The position numbers were made by a program, and so were the translations under genes. The notes beneath the pieces are model-generated. The model made no database searches and was not told where the DNA came from. It saw only the letters and a list, made by a program, of their open reading frames with translations. Shown here piece after piece: positions 1 through 7,449 of a stretch of 10,373 bases of DNA. This stretch comes from Chitinophagales bacterium. GTDB lineage: Bacteria > Bacteroidota > Bacteroidia > Chitinophagales > BACL12. Position 1 is the first letter of the stretch, and each line of letters begins with the position of its first letter. Location of the stretch: the NCBI GenBank assembly GCA_014380545.1, contig JACMJP010000442.1, positions 1-10,373 on the forward strand, given 5' to 3'.

Positions 1-1250
1 TCATCTGTTGCACCATCGCAGTCATTATCTATATCATCACATATATCTGTTGCACCAGTATGTTTTGCAGAATTAGTATCATCGCAATCATCGCTGTTCG
101 AAACATATCCAGGTGCAAAACAAGTAATTAAAAAATCTGATGGATCACCATAACCATCTCCATCATCATCAGCATACCATGTTGGCTGACCAACTATATT
201 CGGATCACTACTGTCAATTAATCCATCGCAATCATTATCTAATCCATCGCATATTTCGGGAGCGTTTGGATATATTGTTGAATTTGTATTATTACAATCG
301 CCTGCCTGTGCAACATAAGATACAGGGGCATAACAACCAAAAGCTAAAGATGTACTGTTTCCGAAACCATCTCCATCTCCATCATAAAACCAGGTCATTA
401 AACTAAATAAATCAAAAGATGGATCATCAAAGTCAACTTCACCATCGCAATCATCATCAAACTCATTGCATATTTCTGCAGCATCAGGATTTACATCAGG
501 ATTAATATCGTTACAATCGTTTCCAACATAATAAACCTCAGAAGGAAGAACATAACCCGATGGAGGATTGCATCCTACAAAAGTATTTCCTGTACTGAAA
601 CCATCTCCATCAGTTTCTTCAAACCATATAGTAGAAGGATTTATTTCATTATCAAAATCATTGCAATCAGTATTATCAAATACATAACCCGATGGTGGTG
701 TTAACCTGCAAAAATCTACCGGTAATAACGGATCGCCATAACTGTCACCATCCTCATCAGCATACACTGTTATAAATTCATGAACAAGAGGTTTATTATC
801 ACTGCAATCAGTATTGTTTGTTGAATAACCTGTGGGTGCAGTGCTTGAACACAACATCGCTGATATATTTGAACCGTAACCATCTCCATCATTGTCCAGA
901 TAATATAATTGAGGGGTGTGAACTGTTGCATCATCATCATCACAATCAGTATTGTCAGAAACATATCCTGTTGGTACAATGCATGCAGATATTGAATTTG
1001 CTGCATCACCAAAACCATCTTCATCTGAATCGGCATAAAATATTAATTCTCCGCCTTCATCAATGAATCCATCACAATCATCATCAATTAAATTACAAAC
1101 TTCAGTAGCAGTTGAGTTAATTAAACTATTCGTATCATCGCAGTCTGTATTATCAGAAACATAACCTGATGGGGTTATGCAAGATTCTATAGAATTTGTT
1201 GCATCACCAAATCCATCATTGTCCAGGTCAGCAAAGAATGTAAACGGTGT
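1..1250 (-). repeat. Seven Asp/Cys-rich MopE-type repeats within the giant surface protein
   Basis: Each unit opens with an aromatic-Ala-Asp stretch followed by DxDGDGFG or a close variant. It continues with a Cys, a Pro-rich GYV turn and TDCDD/NDCND, and in the fuller units ends with NPxAxEICDGxDNDCDG. Fuller units of about 60-80 residues alternate with shorter ones of about 45. Another copy lies upstream of the LamG domain (about 1965-2150). The Asp spacing resembles calcium-binding thrombospondin type 3 and MopE putative metal-binding motifs. At DNA level the many GAT codons make the plus strand rich in ATC/CAT triplets, which creates spurious His-rich antisense frames. Confidence 0.85.
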
Positions 1251-3944
1251 AGAACTTAATCCGTCAACCCAGTTGCCTGATGTACTATTCAGCGAAAAAT
1301 TATTAAGTGTACCATCATAATTATTATCAGTTTCATCAATTAAAGTTGTAACTCCTGTATTATTTCCATTTGCTGTTCCCTGATCAAATTTATAATAAGC
1401 AATTAATGAGGTTGGGAGAATTCCATTTAATTCACATGCATTATTTGCAATTTCACTATCCGTTCTTGCAACATTCCAAATGCGGACTTCATCCATTACG
1501 CCGTTTAACTGTGTTTGACCAATGCCTCCGCCAACTTCTTCCGAAACTCTGCCTAATACCCATGGCTGAACACTTGAAGAGATACTAAAGTCCAATGAAT
1601 CAAGATCAACCAATATTCCATCTATATATAATGCTGCAAATTCATTTTGTTTATATACCGCAGCAACATGATACCAGGTGTCAATACTTAATGAATCAGA
1701 AAGTACTTCTGCATCTACAGAATAATCATCGCCCGATGATAAATCCATATAAAATCTACCACTACTCCACCCAAAATGGATAGGAAAATTAGTAATTGAA
1801 GTTGCAAAATAACTGGATTTCGAAATTAAATGATGTGCATGAGCACCTGTTTCATCGATTTTAAAAAAACCTTCAAGAGTAAATTCTGATGTAAGATTTT
1901 CAGAGTTCATTCCTAAATCAACATAATCATCTGCCCCATCAAAATCAAGTGCGTTATTGTTTATTTCAGGATCAATTCCATCACAATTTTCGTCAATTCC
2001 ATTTCCAGGTATTTCAGTAGCTGCAGGGTTTATTAAATTATTTGCATCATCACAATCAGTGCTATCTGAAACATATCCGGCAGGTGCTGAGCAATCTTCA
2101 ATTGTTGATGTTGCATCACCAAAAGAATCGCCATCGGTGTCAGCATAAAATGTTTGCGAGCTGCCGTTTGATTCCAGTTTTACTATCCAATAGTCTGCTC
2201 CGGTGTACGGGTCAGTAACATCGCCATTGATGGATGCGCTGAAGCCGGCTACTATAAACCCGCAATCTGAAGTTTGTTCTATGGAGTTTGCAATTTCGAA
2301 ATATGATCCTCCTAGACTTTTTGTCCAAATAGTATCACCAGAAGTATTTAATCTTATTATCCAGTAGTCTCTATCACCGTGATTACCTGAAACATCAAAA
2401 TTATTAGAGTTAGCATGTCCGGCGATTATATATCCGCCATCAGATGTTTGATGTGAAGCTCTCGCCTCTTCATCGGCTGTACCCCCAAAAGCATTTTGCC
2501 ACACAATATTTCCTGTGTCATCTAACTTTAATACCCACATATCATAGGCACCGTGATTACCAGAAACGTCACCATTATTTGAAATCGTTGTACCTGATAC
2601 TAGATAACCTCCATCAGATGTTTGTTCAACGAATTTACCAATATCGGCTTGTGACCCCCCAAAGGTTTTTGCCCAAGTTATATCTCCTGATGCATTGAGT
2701 TTAACAACCCAATAATCATATTCTCCTCCATGATAACCAGAAATATCACCATCAATAGAACCAGTAAACCCTGCAACTATATATCCTCCCTCAGTAGTTT
2801 GTTGAGAAGAAAGTAAATATTCAGAACCTGTTCCGCCCAATGCTTTAGTCCATATTAAATTACCAGTTGCATCGAGTTTTACAACCCAACAATCAGTACC
2901 CCCGCCTGGATTATGATGACCGGAAACATCCTCATTATTAGAATAAGTATATCCGGCAATAAAATAGCCCCCATCAGATGTTTGCATAACAGAGCGGGCA
3001 TAATCATCAAAGTCTCCTCCCAATGATTTTGTCCAAATTGTATCACCGAAGGAATTAAGTTTGAGTATCCAACAATCAATTGATCCATGATTACCATGCA
3101 CATCATCGCCTGTAGAGTTGGAATTACCTGCTACGATATAACCACCGTCAGATGTTTGTTTAATATCATAAGCATAATCATCTCCGAATCCTCCATAAAC
3201 TTTTGTCCATGTAGCATCTCCTGAGGAATTAAGCTTTATAATTCCATAATCGAAAGAGCTTCCATGGAGAGTGTTTAAATTTCCGACAGCACCTTCTACA
3301 GATGCAGTGTATCCAGCCACGATATAACCACCATCATCAGTTTGATGAATAACGTTTGCTTCATCAACATATGTGGCACCATAATTTTTCGCCCATTCAA
3401 TTGCTGGTGAACCACCTGATGGCGCATTAATATTAACTGAATAATCTTCAACCTCTCCAATATCTGTAAATGGAGAAATATTACACGGATCAATAATATT
3501 ATCCACTTGAATATAGCCACAGAAAACCCGAAGTAGCGTACTTCCTGTAAGTGCTGTCAAGGGTACAGTAAAAGTTATTGTTCCTGATGGAGCTGGAAAA
3601 AAATAAATGTCAACCATTGCCAATCTTTCATCAGTTTCAAATATTTCATTCTGGTCGTAATCAATCCACACATTATATTCATCTGTGTTTGGTCCGTAAA
3701 TAGTCAGCGTATAAGTGTTGCCTGGAATTAAGGTAGCTGATAAAGCTGTAAAGTCATTCCACTCAGCGCCGGAGCCTGAAGTATTATCAACTTCTTCGAG
3801 AACGAACCGATCAATATAGTCATCAAAAAATACTACTTCACCGAAATCAGGAATGCAGTATTGTGCTTTTGCATTGTTGGATAATATCACTATTAGTGAT
3901 GAAATTAAAATAGTGATTAGAAATTTTTGTAATAAAGTTTTCAT
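1..3944 (-). CDS. Giant secreted multidomain surface protein (GEVED, propeller-like repeats, LamG, MopE repeats), partial at C-terminus
   Basis: The reading frame is open from an ATG at 3944 to the window edge (1314 complete codons, no stop); the C-terminus lies outside. Residues 1-28 form a signal peptide (basic start, hydrophobic core, AKA-Q cleavage site). Residues about 30-172 match the GEVED surface domain, with WIDYDQNEIF and terminal GEVEDYSVNI. Residues 183-596 are seven repeats with the core QTSDGGYIVAG and D-Y-W-hydrophobic-K-L, likely beta-propeller blades. Residues 599-660 are one MopE-type Asp/Cys repeat. Residues 665-897 resemble a LamG/concanavalin-like domain (ALDFDGADDYVDLG, then GVMDEVRIWN-like NGVMDEVRIW). 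Residues 899-1314 hold at least seven more MopE-type repeats (DGDGFGD, TDCDD, CDGIDNDCDG-like). By family knowledge it is exported and cell-surface or extracellular, perhaps adhesive with bound Ca2+ or other metal. A T9SS sorting domain would be expected at the missing end but cannot be seen. A palindromic promoter lies upstream. The architecture is well supported; the role is inferred. Confidence 0.9.
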   Translation of the reverse strand, partial: MKTLLQKFLITILISSLIVILSNNAKAQYCIPDFGEVVFFDDYIDRFVLEEVDNTSGSGAEWNDFTALSATLIPGNTYTLTIYGPNTDEYNVWIDYDQNEIFETDERLAMVDIYFFPAPSGTITFTVPLTALTGSTLLRVFCGYIQVDNIIDPCNISPFTDIGEVEDYSVNINAPSGGSPAIEWAKNYGATYVDEANVIHQTDDGGYIVAGYTASVEGAVGNLNTLHGSSFDYGIIKLNSSGDATWTKVYGGFGDDYAYDIKQTSDGGYIVAGNSNSTGDDVHGNHGSIDCWILKLNSFGDTIWTKSLGGDFDDYARSVMQTSDGGYFIAGYTYSNNEDVSGHHNPGGGTDCWVVKLDATGNLIWTKALGGTGSEYLLSSQQTTEGGYIVAGFTGSIDGDISGYHGGEYDYWVVKLNASGDITWAKTFGGSQADIGKFVEQTSDGGYLVSGTTISNNGDVSGNHGAYDMWVLKLDDTGNIVWQNAFGGTADEEARASHQTSDGGYIIAGHANSNNFDVSGNHGDRDYWIIRLNTSGDTIWTKSLGGSYFEIANSIEQTSDCGFIVAGFSASINGDVTDPYTGADYWIVKLESNGSSQTFYADTDGDSFGDATSTIEDCSAPAGYVSDSTDCDDANNLINPAATEIPGNGIDENCDGIDPEINNNALDFDGADDYVDLGMNSENLTSEFTLEGFFKIDETGAHAHHLISKSSYFATSITNFPIHFGWSSGRFYMDLSSGDDYSVDAEVLSDSLSIDTWYHVAAVYKQNEFAALYIDGILVDLDSLDFSISSSVQPWVLGRVSEEVGGGIGQTQLNGVMDEVRIWNVARTDSEIANNACELNGILPTSLIAYYKFDQGTANGNNTGVTTLIDETDNNYDGTLNNFSLNSTSGNWVDGLSSTPFTFFADLDNDGFGDATNSIESCITPSGYVSDNTDCDDTNSLINSTATEVCNLIDDDCDGFIDEGGELIFYADSDEDGFGDAANSISACIVPTGYVSDNTDCDDDDATVHTPQLYYLDNDGDGYGSNISAMLCSSTAPTGYSTNNTDCSDNKPLVHEFITVYADEDGDSYGDPLLPVDFCRLTPPSGYVFDNTDCNDFDNEINPSTIWFEETDGDGFSTGNTFVGCNPPSGYVLPSEVYYVGNDCNDINPDVNPDAAEICNEFDDDCDGEVDFDDPSFDLFSLMTWFYDGDGDGFGNSTSLAFGCYAPVSYVAQAGDCNNTNSTIYPNAPEICDGLDNDCDGLIDSSDPNIVGQPTWYADDDGDGYGDPSDFLITCFAPGYVSNSDDCDDTNSAKHTGATDICDDIDNDCDGATD
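2157..3398 (-). repeat. Seven tandem ~59-residue beta-propeller-like repeats in the giant surface protein
   Basis: Units begin with a W-T-K or W-A-K motif, then an (F/L)GG turn, then QTSDGGYIVAG, an S-N-N-x-D-V-S-G-N-H-G loop, and D-Y-W-V-x-K-L-D/N-x-x-G-D-T. Residues 183-596 hold seven units: the first has a longer loop, and the last lacks the NHG loop and has DCGF instead of DGGY. The pattern is typical of Bacteroidota secreted delta-60/WD40-like repeat proteins and fits a seven-bladed propeller. The copies are divergent, so this is an old expansion rather than a recent DNA-level duplication. Confidence 0.85.
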
Positions 3945-3978
3945 AATGTTTAATTTTTTTGTGAATAAATAATAGTGT

Positions 3979-4027
3979 GAAATTCTTTTAATGGAACTGT
4001 ATAGGTCAATCACCAATACTGGTGATT
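3979..4027 (-). promoter_or_regulatory. Palindromic operator plus core promoter (copy A) of the giant surface protein gene
   Basis: Positions 4008-4027 form a perfect 8-4-8 inverted repeat (AATCACCA, four bases, TGGTGATT). On the minus strand the gene-proximal arm continues into GACC, giving a TTGACC -33-like box (4009-4004). An AGAATTTC octamer (3986-3979) follows 17 bases later, and the ATG comes 34 bases after that. The same layout occurs at copies B and C. The palindrome could form a hairpin, but on the minus strand no T-run follows it, so an operator is favoured over a terminator for the gene at 4099-4773. The -7 call is weaker than the palindrome. Confidence 0.7.
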
Positions 4028-4098
4028 TTGGGTTTTTGTTAATTTCACATTGTGATATACTTTTTGCTGAGAGTTACATTTTTCAATTCTTCCAAATA

Positions 4099-4773
4099 TT
4101 ATTGTTTAATAATTTTACAGATGTATTTCTTCTCATCCTTCTCAAGAATTAAATAATAAACACCCGGCAGATAATGTTGAATATTTAGCCTCATTTCATT
4201 TCCTTCAATTATTTCTGTAGATAATATTTGTCCATATCCGGAAAAAATTTTCACAGAGCCATTTTGAAATTCAGTTATATGATCAATTTTTACATACTGT
4301 GTTGCAGGATTTGGATAAACTTCAATTGCTGATTTTTGTTGATTGTCATTTCCCGCTATCCTAAAAACGGGAACAGTAAATATGATTGTGTCAGAATACA
4401 AAGTGTCGCCCGTAAAACAAATGCAGGAGACAAATACAGAATAAGTAATTCCGGATAATACGTCGGCAATAACATATGCATCTGTTGCCTGAATAATTTC
4501 AGAATTACCGCTTAGTGTATCTGTGAATATAACTGTGTAATCACCTGTGGAATCTCCCTTATCCCAGGTAATTATTGCCTTGAGATTGGTCAACAGTGAA
4601 TCATTGAAGCTTACGTTTAATGGTGGATTACACAGGTCAGGCTGATCTATGGCTATTTCTGATAAAACATTTGCAGAGCCGTCGCCTTTCCCGCCGTAAA
4701 ATATTTGCGCATATGCATTGCTAAAGTATATATGTAAAATAGCAATGCTGATTAATAATACTGTGATTTTCAT
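4099..4773 (-). CDS. Small secreted protein with fibronectin-III-like core and T9SS type A sorting domain
   Basis: This 224-residue protein was not recognised as a named family. Residues 1-22 are a signal peptide ending in AYA-Q. Residues about 48-135 look like one fibronectin-type-III-like beta-sandwich (ITWDKGDSTGDYTV, then VLSGITYSVFVSC, then DTIIFTV). Residues 150-224 are a T9SS type A C-terminal sorting domain with the hallmark EVYPNPA at 151-157, a central VKIFSGYGQ strand, LPGVYYL at 202-208 and a basic end (KIIKQ). By family knowledge such cargo crosses the outer membrane by the T9SS, and the sorting domain is removed on attachment or release. The gene starts 45 bases after the stop of the FGE-like gene, so the two are probably co-transcribed. 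Cys118 and Cys116 may be structural. Secretion is near certain; the function is unknown. Confidence 0.9.
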   Translation of the reverse strand: MKITVLLISIAILHIYFSNAYAQIFYGGKGDGSANVLSEIAIDQPDLCNPPLNVSFNDSLLTNLKAIITWDKGDSTGDYTVIFTDTLSGNSEIIQATDAYVIADVLSGITYSVFVSCICFTGDTLYSDTIIFTVPVFRIAGNDNQQKSAIEVYPNPATQYVKIDHITEFQNGSVKIFSGYGQILSTEIIEGNEMRLNIQHYLPGVYYLILEKDEKKYICKIIKQ

Positions 4774-4818
4774 TTTGTGATTTTTTAGAAGTGTGTTAAA
4801 AAAGTGTGTTTGTTAAAA

Positions 4819-6282
4819 TTATTTTAGGCCATAAACAAATCGCCAACCTATATTATGATCTCTTGCGTTAAGGGTTTTGTTTGAAGTTTCTCTATCGCTT
4901 ATCCTTAATTGTTGCACCGGAGAATTAAATTTACCGCCTCTCGTTCCTCCTCCATCCTTTACGGCAGGCCATGAAACTGCATTGGCAAATCCCGCAGAAT
5001 TAATAGCGCCATCACCATTTATATTCCTGAAATTTCTTCCATCAATTGTACTGTAATTTACTATCCGCTCTCCAATGCTTCCGCTTAATTCCATGATACC
5101 ATAAAATGAAGCACCGGTTTCTATTCTTGAGTGATTAGGAGAACTTGCTGCAAAAATTCCCACCCTTGCAGGGCCGTTTAAACTGCCTAATGTTTCTCTG
5201 TAAATTGCATTCCCTGCAATAATTGATGGGTTTGCAATCAACTCACTATCTGATCCGCAGTTAATAAATTCATAATCTGAATGATAAATTTGAGTTGTGC
5301 CCCATGCAAATTCATTAGCGACAGGAATTGCAGTTCCTCTGCAAGCCTTTTCGAATTCTAATTCAGTCATCGGTCTTAAACCCGCCCAGTCAGCATATGC
5401 CGCTCCGTCTTTAAAATCCAAAAAATCAAGTGGCAGGTCTGGTGCATTGCAATAATATTTTTCAGCGATTGTATCATACACAATTGCATATCTGCGGGGA
5501 TCTTTTGGTGAGCTAGCCGGATCATAATATCTTGCTGTCGCTTGCAGTGGCTCTAATGTATTTAAAAAATCAGTATACTGAGATTGCGTAAGTTCATACT
5601 TCATACAATAAAATGCCTTATATCCATTCGGATAATCTGTGTAAGATGCTGGTGGAAAACCCGGAGGATAACCTCCTGATTTTGTATTTAAGATGCCGGT
5701 ATTTCCGGAAGGTTTTACTGTAGCATCTGCTGTATTTATTGTTATAAGTACAAAATGATTTAGTTCCGTTCCTCCGCTGCCTAAAGCAAATGCCCCTGTT
5801 GGAACATATACCATTTCCAGCGCAAATACTTCTATTTTCAGAATGTCGTTTATATCTACACTATCATAATTCCATTTTATGCTTACATCTGTATAATTTA
5901 CATTTCCTTCTCCGGGTAATTCCCTGTAAATAAATACACCTGTTTTTTCAGGAACAGATTTAATTACTCCATTAATTGGTGCAATATTACCTGTGCTGTC
6001 CAGCATTGCATGATGCCATTTTTTATCTGCTGTCTGATATTTACAAAATAACCATACTGCATCCCAATTATAAGGTGAAGATTCTGTTCTCCAGGAATTT
6101 TCCCAGGAGACGTCCACATGTATGATTGCGAACTCCTCTGCATTGTTAAGGTTGATGCGCAGGTTTGACACCTGCAGGTTATTTGCAGAAGATGCAAAAA
6201 ACAGGAACATAAAAAAGATAAGTGCGGAGTTTCTTTTACTGCAAGCCGCCGCTTTACTTTGCATTTTTCTTTGAGGTTTCAT
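4819..6282 (-). CDS. Secreted FGE/sulfatase-modifying-factor-like protein, probably non-catalytic
   Basis: This protein has 487 residues. Residues 19-33 are a hydrophobic signal segment after a long basic start; M7 is an alternative start. Residues 35-155 are a beta-rich N-terminal domain (VDVSWENSWR, WDAVWLFCKYQ) often found ahead of FGE-like domains in Bacteroidota. Residues 157-487 carry FGE/SUMF1/PvdO landmarks: MVYVPTGAFALGSG, YCMKYELTQSQYTDFLN at 225-241, LRPMTELEFEKACRG at 302-316, YGIMELSGSIGERI at 394-407, TRGGKF at 447-452 and GWRFVYGLK at the end. True FGEs bind copper through a C-terminal cysteine pair between RGG and GFR. Here 447-487 contains no cysteine, so formylglycine formation is unlikely, and a structural or binding role is inferred. 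No T9SS sorting domain is evident. It is the first of two closely spaced minus-strand genes. Confidence 0.88.
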   Translation of the reverse strand: MKPQRKMQSKAAACSKRNSALIFFMFLFFASSANNLQVSNLRINLNNAEEFAIIHVDVSWENSWRTESSPYNWDAVWLFCKYQTADKKWHHAMLDSTGNIAPINGVIKSVPEKTGVFIYRELPGEGNVNYTDVSIKWNYDSVDINDILKIEVFALEMVYVPTGAFALGSGGTELNHFVLITINTADATVKPSGNTGILNTKSGGYPPGFPPASYTDYPNGYKAFYCMKYELTQSQYTDFLNTLEPLQATARYYDPASSPKDPRRYAIVYDTIAEKYYCNAPDLPLDFLDFKDGAAYADWAGLRPMTELEFEKACRGTAIPVANEFAWGTTQIYHSDYEFINCGSDSELIANPSIIAGNAIYRETLGSLNGPARVGIFAASSPNHSRIETGASFYGIMELSGSIGERIVNYSTIDGRNFRNINGDGAINSAGFANAVSWPAVKDGGGTRGGKFNSPVQQLRISDRETSNKTLNARDHNIGWRFVYGLK

Positions 6283-6309
6283 TTTTGTGTTTTTTAAGTG
6301 TGATAAATA
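6283..6309 (-). promoter_or_regulatory. Translation leader of the FGE-like gene, shared with the T9SS cargo gene
   Basis: On the minus strand the 5' leader reads CACACTT, six A, CACAAAA, then ATG. The leader of the gene starting at 4773 reads CACACTT, CT, six A, TCACAAA, then ATG, with an extra CACACTT copy further upstream. The giant gene at 3944 has the looser CACACT...CACAAAA. No Shine-Dalgarno is seen, which is usual for Bacteroidota, where A-rich leaders aid initiation. The shared block may be a translation enhancer or just common descent of the leaders. Confidence 0.4.
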
Positions 6310-6434
6310 TTGTTTTAAAAATTAAACATCCACTCTTTTAATATTTACTTGTTTTATATTTTCCTTCAGGTAATTCATCAAAAGCTTATTTATTTTTTAT
6401 GTTTTCGTTTTGTGAACACCTGTGTTATTCATCG
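6283..6434. other. Gene-free AT-rich stretch upstream of the FGE-like gene
   Basis: I see no gene here. It holds the leader of the FGE-like gene (minus strand CACACTT, A-run, CACAAAA, ATG) and a short inverted repeat AACAC-CT-GTGTT at 6415-6426. No convincing separate promoter could be assigned. Transcription of the FGE-like gene may therefore start at copy B (about 6565-6613) and read through the 32-codon ORF, which is inference. Confidence 0.5.
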
Positions 6435-6533
6435 TTATTTATGAATGCATATATCAGAAATAACAGCAGATAACATCAGTATTAATATTGAAACTAAAAT
6501 GACTACAAGCATTTTTTGAAATAAAATTTTCAT
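6435..6533 (-). pseudogene. 32-codon ORF resembling a duplicated signal-peptide start of the giant surface protein
   Basis: It reads MKILFQK, then ILVSILILMLS, and stops after ICIHK. It aligns without gaps to the first ~25 residues of the giant protein (MKTLLQK, then ILISSLIVILS), and the DNA also aligns over this stretch. The alignment continues upstream: both have CATAAT around the start (plus strand), an AAATTCTTTTA block and the GTCAATCACCA palindrome at nearly the same distance. The simplest reading is a remnant of a duplicated gene whose body was lost after the signal peptide. Alternatives are a genuine short membrane peptide or a leader ORF in the transcript of the FGE-like gene 152 bases downstream. 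No translation evidence is available from the sequence. Confidence 0.5.
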
Positions 6534-6564
6534 AATCTTTTTTTTAATGAATGAATGATGCTGT

Positions 6565-6613
6565 AAAATTCTTTTAGGCGTACCCGGTTTGTCAATCACC
6601 AGAGATGGTGTTT
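6565..6613 (-). promoter_or_regulatory. Palindromic operator plus core promoter (copy B), facing the 32-codon ORF and the FGE-like gene
   Basis: The inverted repeat CACCA-GAGA-TGGTG (6597-6610) has the same extended proximal arm as the other copies: on the minus strand TGGTGATTGACA. TTGACA lies at 6595-6590, and AGAATTTT (6572-6565) follows 17 bases later. The ATG of the 32-codon ORF comes 31 bases after that. The distal arm is weaker than in copy A. The block TAAAAGAATTT-(C/T)-ACA is shared with copy A, supporting common descent of the two promoters. Confidence 0.65.
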
Positions 6614-6671
6614 TTTTTACCCTGCAATTTTTCTTCGTTTACTGGTACTATTTCTTCTTATCAAAATGGAA

Positions 6672-6721
6672 TTTCACCATATCTGGTGATTGACAATAAG
6701 GTTGTGAGCAGATTTACTTTG
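6672..6721 (+). promoter_or_regulatory. Palindromic operator plus core promoter (copy C) of the LuxI-like synthase gene
   Basis: Positions 6672-6691 read TTTCACCA, TATC, TGGTGATT, a six-base perfect core palindrome extended by ATTGAC on the gene side exactly as in copies A and B. The -33-like box TTGACA is at 6690-6695. TTACTTTG at 6714-6721 follows 18 bases later and is close to the Bacteroidota -7 consensus TAnnTTTG. The ATG at 6757 is 35 bases downstream. The palindrome centre is 8 bases upstream of TTGACA, near -43 if TTGACA is the -35/-33 element, which is where lux boxes sit in class II LuxR promoters. Whether an activator or a repressor binds is not shown. Confidence 0.75.
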
Positions 6722-6756
6722 TAATAAATGTATTTCCTCAATTAAATAAAACAACT

Positions 6757-7449
6757 ATGAAAAACACTTATGTCTTTAAAGAGATCAAACACTCAGGAGA
6801 GTTAAAACGATTTCTTCATTTGCGATACGAAACTTATTTAAGAAGTGCAAATAGTCACTTCATAAAAACAAATGAACATCATCTTGACATGAATATTTTT
6901 GATGTGTATTCAAAACATTACGCACTCATGTGCGGAGATGATTGTGTTGGGTATATGCGGGTCATTTTTCCCAAAGATGACTATCAGAATAAAGAGATTC
7001 TTATTATGGGTCAGAGACATGGGCTGATCAATGACGAAGACGATGAACATGCTCCGTATCCTTTCCTCAGCTATGAAGGGGTTCCTAAAAGTCATTGGGA
7101 TTTTTATAATGAATCATTAAGGCTCAAACAAAAAGTGATTGAAGGAAGCAGGTTGATCGTGCTGCCCGAATACCGTTCTATTCGAATTGTTAAATTTTTA
7201 TTTGAATGTTCTGTAGCATTGCATAAACCTGAAAGTAATTCCTTTAACTGCATAGTAAATTGCTGCCCCAATCATTGCCGGTTTTACCAGCACTACGGTT
7301 TCAATCTGATTGGAAACGAAACCTATTTTGTAAATAATATTCCTAAAGCATCTTTATCACTTCCTAAAACCCCTCAATTTTTAAATCCAAAATTTGATGA
7401 GATGGCTACAGAATTCAATGAAACACAAAAAATAAAATTACAGGCATGA
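6757..7449 (+). CDS. LuxI / N-acyl amino acid synthase-like GNAT acyltransferase
   Basis: This cytoplasmic protein has 230 residues; LuxI proteins have about 190-220 and exosortase-associated acyltransferases about 240. The order of landmarks fits the autoinducer-synthase branch of the GNAT fold: RYE at 23-25 (LuxI Arg24), an acidic strand DMNIFDVYSKHYAL with D45 and D49 (LuxI Asp45/Asp48), GYMRVIFP with R68 (LuxI Arg70), and IEGSRLIVLPEYR with E129 and S131-R132 (LuxI Glu101/Ser103/Arg104). The end, CCPNHCRFYQHYGFNLIG at 169-186, is typical of GNAT and FeeM-like N-acyl amino acid synthases. LuxI Trp34 and Phe28 are not conserved (His and Leu), so an acyl-homoserine lactone product should not be assumed. 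The family joins an acyl chain from acyl-ACP or acyl-CoA to an amine. It overlaps the methyltransferase gene by ATGA and is preceded by copy C of the palindromic promoter. The fold call is good; the product is unknown. Confidence 0.72.
   Translation: MKNTYVFKEIKHSGELKRFLHLRYETYLRSANSHFIKTNEHHLDMNIFDVYSKHYALMCGDDCVGYMRVIFPKDDYQNKEILIMGQRHGLINDEDDEHAPYPFLSYEGVPKSHWDFYNESLRLKQKVIEGSRLIVLPEYRSIRIVKFLFECSVALHKPESNSFNCIVNCCPNHCRFYQHYGFNLIGNETYFVNNIPKASLSLPKTPQFLNPKFDEMATEFNETQKIKLQA

Noticed and set aside
140..1066. His-rich frames on the plus strand and Met-rich frames on the minus strand within the repeat region
   Set aside because: They are out-of-frame readings of the Asp-codon-rich MopE repeats of the giant minus-strand gene, whose own frame is open throughout.
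6415..6426. Inverted repeat AACAC-CT-GTGTT before the FGE-like gene
   Set aside because: The arms are five bases, it lacks the TGGTGATTGAC core, it occurs once, and it has no clear promoter around it. Its presence is noted but no role is claimed.
6594..6618. Hairpin CACCA-GAGA-TGGTG followed by eight T on the plus strand, resembling an intrinsic terminator
   Set aside because: No plus-strand gene lies upstream, the stem is only five pairs, and the sequence matches copies A and C, where the T-run is absent. The T-run is better explained as chance AT-richness beside an operator.
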